NCBI RefSeq assembly: GCF_008831285.2
Contig: NC_045151.1
Location: 3,591,544 to 3,655,543 of the forward strand
DNA from: Nymphaea colorata
Taxonomy: Eukaryota; Streptophyta; Magnoliopsida; Nymphaeales; Nymphaeaceae
Direction: 5' to 3'
Length of the DNA: 64,000 nucleotides
The position numbers and the translations under genes are program-made. Positions 55,585 through 64,000 of the stretch are shown here, piece after piece (position 1 is the stretch's first letter; each line of letters starts with the position of its first letter). Under the pieces are notes generated by a model. That model was not told where the DNA came from. It searched no databases and saw nothing but the letters and a program-made list of their open reading frames with translations.

Positions 55585-56360
55585 AGGTCTGTTATATTTT
55601 GCTATACTAATGTACTTTTAAATCCTATATAACGTGTGGTTAAAATTGACCTGCTTTTTTGTGTATCCAAAATTTTGGGCATGGGCAACCTCTACAAGGA
55701 CACCTCAACTACCATCAGACTCACCACTCAGAAAGCATGATTTGTTAAGTGCTAGAACATAAAAATAATGGACATGTCACTATGCTTACAATTCCAAGAG
55801 GAATTTTTGTGCAGTCCAATATCACATATTCCTGCTAAATATTCATCCTGCCCATGAAGAGAATGACGACAGGAAAAGTTCTTTATCTGGGCAGAAGATG
55901 GTGCATTTGTCCTTTCGACAAAGCATTAAAACTTGAACATGGTCCATGGCCATCTAGAAAACCGACGTGCCAATGTTTCTTAATTTGTTTGTATAAGACT
56001 AAAGCTGAGGACAGGCATCCTTTCATAAGCCAAATAAGATGAAATTTTTCATTAAAAAGAGATGCACCATAAAAGCTTGTGCATGCATGGGAAACAAACG
56101 AGTGAAACAGGGGATTAGACAAACTATAAACAAGGAAAGGACAGTAGGACCCAGACGTCTGGAGTGCCACCATCAAGGCTGATGACGTCAAATTAAGAAG
56201 ACCTCTGCAGCCTCTTGCACCCACCAGTCCACCAGCACAGCCACATTCATATAATAGGTAAACCAGGATGTAAGAAAATTGAACTCTCTGCAGTAACATT
56301 GCGCAAGGCATGTAAAAAATATGTCAAATGGTTGAGCAATTAACTAGAAACTATTAAATA
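55585..56360 (-). repeat. R-family copy R4
   Basis: Matches R2 from about 51440 on. Exon e is present, but its stop is CAG, so the frame runs on. The copy ends inside the exon e/d intron, so exon d is absent. Confidence 0.75.
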
Positions 56361-56744
56361 TGATTTGCACAGCCACCAATACTCCCCCAGTTTTTGTCCA
56401 GTTTTTCTTGTGTTTCTTCAACTGTTAAATATGATTTTATACCTTTCGTATTCCTGATCGATGTTAGGGAAGAATTATAAATAGTATAGCTAACATGTAT
56501 GTTCTTTCTGTGATTTTCTTAAAGTCAAGCTTGTACTTTTCTTGTGTTTTTTCTTTTGAATGCTTAATCAAAACTGCTTCCCGGCAAACTCCATCAGCAT
56601 TATCTGGTGTCTGCAGTACCCTTCCCAACTTCCATCTAGCCAATATTGGCATGCGATTGGTACTGGTAGCTAGTCATTATACCTGTGGAACCAGGCTTTT
56701 TTTTTTTTTTCCATTTGTCAAGTAATGGTGAAATTCCATGAAGC
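56361..56744. other. Spacer downstream of the MADS gene
   Basis: Shares segments with about 50510-50790 and 46200-46470 (R-family tail). Contains a T-run at about 56697-56711. No gene. Confidence 0.5.
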
Positions 56745-56764
56745 AAACAACACACCTACAGCTC

Positions 56765-56770
56765 TTTATT
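56765..56770 (-). terminator. Polyadenylation signal AATAAA of the MADS gene
   Basis: AATAAA on the minus strand, about 195 bases after the proposed MADS stop codon at 56965. The surrounding 3' UTR is duplicated at 46490-46615. Confidence 0.6.
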
Positions 56771-56964
56771 TGATCATAAAAGAATGATTTACAAAATGTG
56801 GGGAAAACCACAGGAGATACAACATGAGGACCTCTAGACAGAAATACTTCGGCAACCAAAACATATGCACACAAAAGAATGAGAAATGAATGTGAGACCC
56901 AAAAAATTTGAAAAAGGCACAGCCACCAAGAACTTGAGGATCTAACTGGTTTGACCATTATGCT

Positions 56965-57752
56965 TCAGGAGAAGAGGGGCGACAGGATGAGGGCACCTTC
57001 GAACGTGTCCATCTCCAAACTGTCAAGACCGTCATTCCAGCCGAATGAGGGTGGTGGCGATGAAAGGAGAGCGTCAATCGATGGCGGTGGAGGCAAGCTG
57101 GAGGAATCGAGAAAACTGCTGCAACTCACAGAACCATAGAAGCTTGAGTCCACCGACTGCTGTTCTTCCACCATCGATTGGCCAAGGGACGAGTCCGGAA
57201 GAGGTGTTTCTGCCTTGTCCTTGCTCTGCATCTGCAGCCCACCTCTTGCTCACCTTCTACCACGCAATTTGAAGATGATCCAAAATCGTAGCTGCCCGGA
57301 TCAGAGAAACTTACGCCGGCACCATGCAGCGATTCCAACGATGCCCACAAGTCATTTCCGCCCACTGACTGTGGGAGGCCGGTGCCACTGTTCTGCTCTG
57401 AAATCGATTTTGAATCCACCACTGATGGTCTTGTCTTCAGTGGTTGCGAACGAGTAGTTGTGATGGTGCGGGATGGTGCTCGCAGTCCCACCTCTTGCTC
57501 ACAGTGTTGCTGCATGATGGAGAGTAGTTGCCGGTGTCCATCATCTCCTTCTTGGTCGTCGGCAGGTGGAGGGTAGGAGAATGTAAAAGCATTTCCTGCT
57601 TCGCTGAAGCAGACAATGCCGATGGTTGCGCCTGTGAGACAGCAGAGCTCTTGGGCCTTCTTGAAAAGGCCCTTCCTTCTCTTGGAGAAGGTCACATGGC
57701 GCCTCCTTTGATCGGAGATGAATCCCATGCTAATCTTCCGCCTTCCCACCAT
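56965..57752 (-). CDS. M-type (type I, M-alpha-like) MADS-box protein, apparent frameshift
   Basis: From ATG 57752 the protein opens with a type I MADS domain of about 60 residues (MVGRRKISMGF, then HVTFSKRRKGLFKKAQELC and IGIVCFSEAG). It resembles AGL62/AGL61-like regulators, which are nuclear DNA-binding factors often active in gametophyte and endosperm. There is no K domain and the gene appears intronless, both as expected for this class. The frame continues to 57126 (208 codons), but its last 35 codons are arginine-rich and unlike the family. A second frame, open from about 57240 to TGA/TAA at 56965, gives a serine/proline-rich acidic tail (SLGQSMVEEQQSVDSSFYG, then WNDGLDSLEMD) that looks like the true C-terminus. 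A one-base shift near 57232-57250 is the simplest explanation. A GGTGAGC donor at 57253 with an acceptor near 57118 is a weaker alternative. Confidence 0.85.
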
Positions 57753-57776
57753 CCTTCTTCTTCTTCTTCTTCTTCC
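57752..57776. repeat. (CTT)n microsatellite at the MADS start
   Basis: A CTT/GAA repeat directly upstream of the MADS ATG (GAA on the coding strand), in the probable 5' UTR. Confidence 0.85.
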
Positions 57777-58927
57777 GATTTCTCAAAGGCCGCCGGTTGA
57801 AGTGGGGAGAGAGAGAGGGGATTCTTGGTTTTCTGCTGTAATCCAACTTAGCGATCGCTCTTTCTAAACTGATGGTTTGCCCGCGTAAAGAAGAGAGGGA
57901 GTGCTTCCCTCTCTTTTTCTTCTCAACGGATACTTGACAACCGGCGTGGCAAAATTCTGTTTTAACGATTTTGAAATTATGGTGTCTTAGAGAGAACAGG
58001 GACACCGACAACAAATTCTTTCACAAGTTTTAATTTCAAATTTCTAAACTGATCACGGAAGAAGGTGAGTTTCTAAATATGGAGGAGATTTTTGGTGCTC
58101 TCCGCTAATACGTAATTGCTGTAAATCCCTGGCCCTAATTTTTTTCATTTTTTTTAATTTTACAAAATGTATTGGATACTTTAAATTGATTTAAAAATAA
58201 AAATATATAAATATATCATATCGAGTTTATATAGGATCAAAATTAACCTAGTGAAGCGCTCCCCTTAGTAACTTGCAAGTTGTTGTTTCCAGTTGCAAAT
58301 TAAATTAAATGCTTGCTGTATTAAAAAAATGAATATCTTTTCCAAAAAATAATGTTTTTAGCCACCTCAATTTTGAACAGATTTCCCACATAATGCTCCA
58401 CACTTGTATCTTGTTTGTTTTGCTTTTGTTTTGTTGGGACGCCCGCCAGCTTCCTACTTACAAAGTTCCCGAACCTTTAGATGAAGCAAGGCCATTTCCA
58501 ATTGGCCAAGCTTTGCCACATAAATTCAGAACAAAAATGACATGAGTTCAGAGGATCAAGGGAAAAACTAAAAATGCTTAAAAACGCCATATTTGCGTAT
58601 CAATTTTTTTGTAAGCATGAGATAAGAATTGTTACCAATAGTATTATTAGATCTGAAAAGAATATCACATAAATATTATTAAAATTATATTTTTGTCAAG
58701 TTGAATCAGTTCGACTTGATATCGATCCGGATTCAGGTCCATGTCCAACATGGCTCGAGCTCAATTTTCTGAGCTTTCAATCGCGTTTGCTTGTTGCAGC
58801 AAACAGAGTTATCTCGAGAAAGAAGTTCACACAAACGGTCGACGCGCTTCGTCTTCTCCTTCCTCGCGTCACTTGGCGCTCCTGTCCAGGGCGAAGAGAA
58901 AAACTACTGTTGGTCGGGCTGATCAAA
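57777..58927. other. Upstream region of the MADS gene
   Basis: Contains a GA-rich stretch (about 57805-57820), no convincing TATA, then AT-rich sequence. A plus-strand open frame at 58741-58962 runs into a poly-A tract and has no recognisable domain. No other gene. Confidence 0.4.
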
Positions 58928-58934
58928 CTGAAAT

Positions 58935-60150
58935 TCAAAAAAAAAAAAAAACTGCAAAATAACCTGGCTTGTTAAAGAAAAACACTGGCATTTTTTTCGC
59001 ATTTTTTATTACTGGATTCTTATTTTAGTATTTTACTCATTTTACTTTTAGATATGTTTTTTGAAATTTGCTGAGATTTTACCTAGACTTTATACTTTAC
59101 TATACTTGAGAAAAACCTCCCTGTATAATGTTATTTATGACAATGGATAAACCTGTTCATGTTAGTGAAATTGCTTGTTTAGATAGAAGCAAACAGATAA
59201 GTATTTCAAATGATCAAACTATGAATTGGTTTTACCAAATTATTCATTACAAAAAACGCCCTCCATTTCTTGGAGGAGCATGAAAATTCTGTTTCTGGGA
59301 TAAGGGCTACCAGTGATTTATGTCTGTGGGTTTGGCAAACCCGTACTGTGTTTGGGTCCAGTTTTGCAATTCCATTATGAGCTTTATGGACCTGAAAGTA
59401 GACCTTTCTGCAAGTCAGATGCAGCAAGAAGCATAATAGCATGCATGTTTTAGTTATATCAAGAATCCTGCACGTAGTGTTCGGTTGTATGTCAAAGTCA
59501 GTTAATCGTTATGGTACAGTTGTATTAGATAACAGAGAAGGCCCATCAAGTCATGTTGAGTAGATAGCTCACCAACCTTAGATCAATTTGAAGTTCGGCA
59601 CCTAAGTCGGATACTAGATTTAGAGATAGATACTGAACTCCCTTTGAGAAGCTAAACTGCCTCCTATGGGGCCCTAAATTCTATGGTGTCATGTGAATGA
59701 GTCATTGGTTTGCATTTATATGTCGTGCAGATGGGTGTGAAACTGTTGTGGAACAATGAGACAATATGTTAACTTTTGGGTATTTTTACATGGTAAAGTA
59801 GTTCTTTGCAATATGGTGCCCATCCAATATCTACATTTCTCATGTCTTTTAAATGCAATCATGTTTTCCTGAAATGCATGCCATCATTTTTTGCAATTAC
59901 TGCTGCATGACAGGGTGCAAGCACGTCTACAATGGTTGTCTTTTCCATACAGTCCAAAAGGATTTTACTACTCAAACTGGTGATCCATAAGGAAAAGGCA
60001 CTGGAGGTGATTCCATTTACAATTAAGGAAAAATATCTGAATTTACGTTAAGTCTGGCTAATCTGGAAGGGTAGATATCTCTGAATCATTTTAATATGTA
60101 TCAGGCTTTTGGAATCTGACAATTGAAAAACCATTGCAACTGGCTCATTT
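58935..60150. repeat. P duplication, copy 2
   Basis: Collinear with 52560-54040 apart from a deletion of about 200 bp just before the CYP59 exon at about 59928. Non-coding apart from that relic. Confidence 0.8.
59929..60032 (+). pseudogene. CYP59: CYP59-like early exon, broken copy
   Basis: Reads YNGCLFHTVQKDF, TQTGDP, stop, [11 protein letters not shown]. The TCA codon has become TAA, the donor GTAAGG has become TTAAGG, and the acceptor with the exon's first codons has been deleted. Its residues NGC and QKD match the family better than the 53.8 kb copy, so each copy has decayed independently. Confidence 0.85.
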
Positions 60151-60660
60151 GCACTATCGATATTTGTTGGTGTTCATATTTTAAAACCATATGTGATTGT
60201 AAATTCAATCTTACATACTAAAGAGTGTCTCAGACCACTTAAATCAGGGATAAAAGCCAGACCATCCTTTTAAAATATCTTAAATAAAATGTGAACATTG
60301 CTAACCTAATTGTAACTACTAATTTAGTACAAACCATGCTTTAATTCTAGTGGCTGTTCCACGCTTGCAACTATGTAACATATGTTGTAGCGGATGCACA
60401 TTGGACAAGTGATCCAAATTAGAGGTGATCTGTCTCTGCAGGAATTTTTCTTTGTAGGGGTAGAACCATGCTTTCATAATTTTAACCGGGGCCGAAATAA
60501 AATTTTTCATATTTTTAGTATAGGTTAAACTAAAATTTATAAAATTTACATGTAAATTGTTTGAAATTTTAAAAATTTGAGGGGGTGAAAACATTTCTAT
60601 CTTGTTTTGGATAGTTCATGTTAGACCCAATCCCTGGTATGTTTAAAGTGTTTTAAAGGG

Positions 60661-61065
60661 TAGTGCTGCACACAAGCAGAGTCGAGCAAGCTCAAGCTCG
60701 ACTCGACCTAACAAAATCGAGCTCAAACTTGATTCGTTTAACCCATTTAACTCGTTTAGGCATTAGCTCGTTGAGCGTTAACTCGTGTAAGCATTAACTC
60801 GTGTAAACGTTAATTTGTTTGACTCATGTATTAACTCATATAACTTGTGAACCGGTTTTCACAATATTACAGAGGGTATCAGTTTGCAAGTCGAGTCGAA
60901 TATAAACGAGTCGAGTTCCTGAAACTCGAACTCAATTCATTTATAGTTTCAAGCATCTTTGTAAGCTCGAACTCAGCTCGTTTATAAACGAGTCGAGCAC
61001 GAGCCGAGTTTTTTCAAACGAGTTCGAGTCGAGTTCGAGTTGGCTTGGCTCATTGTGCAGGCCTA
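60661..61065. mobile_element. hAT MITE, 405 bp, perfect 8-bp duplication
   Basis: Left terminus TAGTGCTGCACA, right terminus read inward TAGGCCTGCACA, flanked by TTAAAGGG on both sides (60653-60660 and 61066-61073). The interior is made of GAGCTCGA/ACTCGAG-type repeats typical of plant hAT MITEs. The paralogous site in Q copy 1 near 48130 lacks it. Confidence 0.9.
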
Positions 61066-61074
61066 TTAAAGGGT

Positions 61075-61415
61075 TAGGAATGTACGACGAGCATGCTCAG
61101 CCAGCTCAAGTCACGTATTGCTCGGCTCGAGCTTGAATTGAGCTTTATGAGGCAAACTCAAAGCTGAACTTGGTAACCCAAGTCCGAGCTCGAGCGCGGT
61201 AAACCGAGTCTAAGCTCAATTTTGACTAGTTTAAGCTTGCGCCACTTTATTCATTTTTTCTTCAAATGAAAATGGAAACTATAAAAATTGTGTTAAAATT
61301 CATAAAAATTACCAACACACCCCTAAACATTAACAAACAAGAATGATACTGCTGAGTTGAGCTTAAATGAGTCAGGCTCATGTCATTGAACTGGCTCAAC
61401 TTGTTGTACATCCCT
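61075..61415. mobile_element. Second hAT-like MITE, older
   Basis: Left TAGGAATGTAC, right read inward TAGGGATGTACA, with a CTCGAGC-rich interior. The 8-bp flanks do not match. The left end recurs at 48136 and the right end at about 46716-46731 and 51391-51407, so it was carried along by later duplications. Confidence 0.6.
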
Positions 61416-61739
61416 ACATAAGACCGTGTACATACGCAGTGGCAGGTCTGTTATATTGTGTATATAATTGTGTGCATCCAAAATTCTGATCATAGGCAAC
61501 CTCTGCAAGGACACTTCAACAACCATCGACTCACCACTCAAGGAGCGTGAAGTTTAATGGGCGACATGAGCTTTGAAGCCTGGGATGAAAAGCTTTTTCT
61601 CTCTTGTATTCATTCTCCTCTACCAGACTCACTCTACCATCACCAACCACCTTAGCTGCCACTGCCACACTCTCAGCCTCATTGTTAAATCCAAAATCCT
61701 GGGCAACCTTTTTTCCCAAACGATGCATGGCTTGTTAAG

Positions 61740-61935
61740 TGCTAAAACACAAAAATAATGGACATGCCATTATGCTTACAATTCCGAGAGGAAATTTTGT
61801 GCAGTTCAATATCACATACTTCCTGCTAAATATTCATTCTACCCATGAAGAGAATGACGACAGGAAAAGTTCTTTATCTGGGCAGAAGATCGTGCATTTG
61901 TCCTTTTGACAAAACATTAAAACTTGAATATGGTC
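61740..61935. repeat. R-family partial copy
   Basis: Matches about 51600-51795 (GAGAATGACGACAGGAAAAG block), then ends. Only the presumed untranslated part of the R gene is included. Confidence 0.75.
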
Positions 61936-62529
61936 CACATGCAAACTAAGTCAAGATCCAACTGGATAGATGGGAAGATCAAATACTTTCAAAGACGAAG
62001 GTTTAATAGAGTTCCCAGTCAAGACTAGAACAGCAAAGGTCTTTAACCACAGCCAGAACCGCGGTTATATATTTCAAACCACATACTCATGGCTAAAAAT
62101 GATACGAGTTCTGGATGTGGCAACTGTGGCTAAAACGTTTTAAGACACGGTGCACAGAGAGAGAGAGAGAGAGAGAGAGAAAAAGAGAAAGAGAGATAGA
62201 GAGCATTCCTTCACAAATGCAATAATTTTTGTTTAACTCAAATACTGTTGACACAGTAAAAATTACATCCACAACTATTTTTCTAGTCAATATTGATCAC
62301 TATCAACTGGTCTTGACAAACTTAATGGATTCTCCCTCAACCTCTGCACCTGCAGCCAATGGAACTATCCAGTTCTTCTCATGTGTCTTTCGACTTTGAA
62401 ATCCCTCAGATTGGCCTATTCTTAATCGAGGGGAAGCTGCTCAACCTAACGAAAGCAAATTGGTATTGAAGATGCTAGCCTGGGTACGCATGTAGAGGTG
62501 GACACAAATCTGAAAAGTTTGACTGATTT
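61936..62529. other. Spacer with (GA)n microsatellite
   Basis: The GA repeat lies at 62155-62204. About 62213-62305 matches 47165-47250. A plus-strand open stretch just before the next repeat (about 62463-62600, GIEDASLGTHVEVDTN then TATLKLPSGNHICLVN) looks exon-like but is unidentified. An indel breaks it upstream. Confidence 0.45.
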
Positions 62530-63785
62530 GAATGAGGATAAAGTGAACCCATCAACTGCAACTTTGAAGCTCCCTTCTGGCAACCACATATGCCTGGTCA
62601 ATGAAACAAGATACCTTGGTAGTATTTAGAACCATAAAAAAGTATGAAATTTCAATAGAAATCTAATGTCATTTCCATGGTTTCTTTGTGTTTCTAAAAT
62701 CATAGATTCTGTATGTGTCTGAGGGAATCATTTATAGATACAAAAACTTACTGTTGTTCTAGTGGAACCAGTTTTCCTGGCTGTGGCTATGTTTCAAACA
62801 TTGTCTCAAAGAAAATAAGACAATGGGAAAAGTATATCAGTTCTAACATAATTACGAGAAAAACGAAAGGCCTTGTCTGGCAAAATTATTTGGAAGAAGC
62901 TTACCATCCTTTTAAGGTTGAAGTATGCTATGTTATCACAGCATGGAATGCTTCTATTGATGGTCTGCAAAGTATGCAAGGGCATCTCCTTTTAGTCGAT
63001 TCAGTGGCTCTCAAGTGTTGAAGGATTGTCTGAATCAATTCCGGTTTTGCCACTTTCAAAGACGAAGGACCTGGTCGAAACAACCTGATTTTCAAAGGGA
63101 TCTAGTGCTTCAAAGCATATGATTCTGTCACATAGATAGCCCAAAGTCTGCACACATAAAATGGAGAAAGAAAGAAAAACTGATTCAAATCAATAAAATT
63201 AAAGATCTAAATTTACCAATGACTTCAAACATGTTTTCATCTTATTATGGTTCATCCCAAAAATAGAAAACTTTGGACAGTCGTCTGATAATGCATTTAA
63301 GGCCCCTTGAAATGTCTGACACAATTTTACTTTCCTTCTCCATCATCTAAGTGATTCCTCACCTTTTTCCCGAAATTTCAGCAGACTTTATTATGTTCAT
63401 CTTCATCGTGATTCAGATAGGTGGGATTCCACAAGAAAAACCCACTTTCTAGTGACCATTTCATTCAGCCCATGCCCTAGACATGATTACAAATTACAGA
63501 AGAAAACAGGAAGAGAAAAAGCTTCCATACCCTAAGAACAGCCATTGTTTTGCCATACTCCTTCTATAGTTCTATGCATGTACTTGCTACTTCTCTCTTT
63601 TATGTGAAGATGTTCCATCATGTACTCAATGGTGGAGCCATAAAATTTTGGGTGAGGGGCACAAATTCAAAAACTCTCATTCTTTTAAGGGAACTAGCAC
63701 TTAGAAATGAGCAAATACATGACAACACCAATTTTGAAATAAATAAACTTGAAGGGCTAGTATGGAGAACAACCCACACCTGCCT
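62530..63785. repeat. Third copy of the unit-B right part and extension
   Basis: Collinear with 25850-27730, lacking about 650 bp (equivalent to 26455-27116). It stops matching at about 63780, the same place where the 27.7 kb copy joins CYP59 sequence. Confidence 0.8.
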
Positions 63786-64000
63786 ACATGTGGCCCTGAT
63801 ACTGGATCAGCATGTACTCTGCAATGACAATTTTTTCACATTTCATATGCTGAATTAGGAAAAGAACAAATGAATCTTAACTTCATGGTCTACCACAGAA
63901 AACCGGTTGTTTTAGAAGTAGTATAAAACAAAGGACTCACAAAAAGAAGTAAATGTCTATTTCTATTTTTACAGAACTATCAATTATATATGGGTCTAAA
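63786..64000. other. Window end; nothing recognised
   Basis: Short AT-rich end with no supported feature. Confidence 0.4.

Larger units (their letters stand above)
60287..61740. repeat. Q duplication, copy 2, with MITE insertion
   Basis: Collinear with 47793-48835. It contains the hAT MITE at 60661-61065, a second GAGCTCGAGC-rich element, and S-family copy 3 (61548-61735). A minus open frame at 61531-61728 belongs to the S family and is not called as a gene. Confidence 0.75.

Noticed and set aside
48907-56042. Plus-strand frame of about 62 codons repeated at 48907, 51704 and 55854
   Set aside because: It lies in the presumed untranslated part of the minus-strand R gene. Similarity among copies is explained by recent duplication, and I see no domain or codon signal.
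57045-57576. Plus-strand open frames opposite the MADS gene
   Set aside because: They overlap the MADS coding sequence in antisense and look like shadow frames.
58741-58975. Short gene at 58.74-58.97 kb
   Set aside because: The frame ends in a poly-A tract, overlaps another frame of similar length, and has no recognisable motif.

Overview
The window reads as nuclear DNA of a flowering plant. It is AT-rich, with long gene-poor stretches and microsatellites. It holds two Ty1/copia LTR retrotransposons whose primer-binding site matches the 3' end of plant initiator-Met tRNA. It also holds several MITE-like elements, spliceosomal exon/intron borders, a type I (M-type) MADS-box gene and exons of a plant multidomain cyclophilin (CYP59 type). 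I see nothing prokaryotic, no rRNA or tRNA gene, and no CRISPR array. I cannot name the species.

Layout. 0-16.9 kb: mostly non-coding. It contains the right end of a CACTA-like transposon (end at 1666), two PIF/Harbinger-like MITEs, two copies of a hAT-like AT-rich MITE, an 85-bp tandem duplication and one short unidentified gene candidate on the minus strand (9390-9890, with a TATA box upstream). 16.9-26.1 kb: two direct copies of a unit of about 4.4 kb. Copy B continues to 27.73 kb, and that extension recurs at 62.5-63.8 kb. 27.8-38.5 kb: a nest of two related copia elements. The inner one (27930-33401, LTRs 249 bp, TSD TTGTT) sits in the 5' LTR of the outer one (27801-38518, LTRs 277 bp, TSD GTTTC). 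The outer one sits in an intron of a truncated CYP59-like gene. 38.5-45.6 kb: CYP59-like exons, two TIR elements, and a second CYP59 fragment that keeps the unoccupied insertion site. 45.6-63.8 kb: a mosaic of repeated local duplications. These carry antisense exons of an unidentified gene, two more CYP59 exon copies, and one M-type MADS gene (56965-57752, minus) with an apparent frameshift.

How it fits together. The genic content is largely a local duplication graveyard. The CYP59 exons lie on the same strand but in scrambled order, and the pieces recovered do not make a full gene. The retrotransposons arrived later. By eye, the LTR pairs differ at 6 of 277 positions (outer) and 3 of 249 (inner), which agrees with the nesting order. 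Both polyproteins are broken: the outer by one in-frame TAG, the inner by two stops and two frameshifts. The MADS gene and the 9.4-9.9 kb candidate are the only loci that might encode a host protein with its own start codon. I found no convincing previously undescribed system. The most informative features are the paralogous empty site, the scrambled CYP59 exons and the conserved antisense exon chain.
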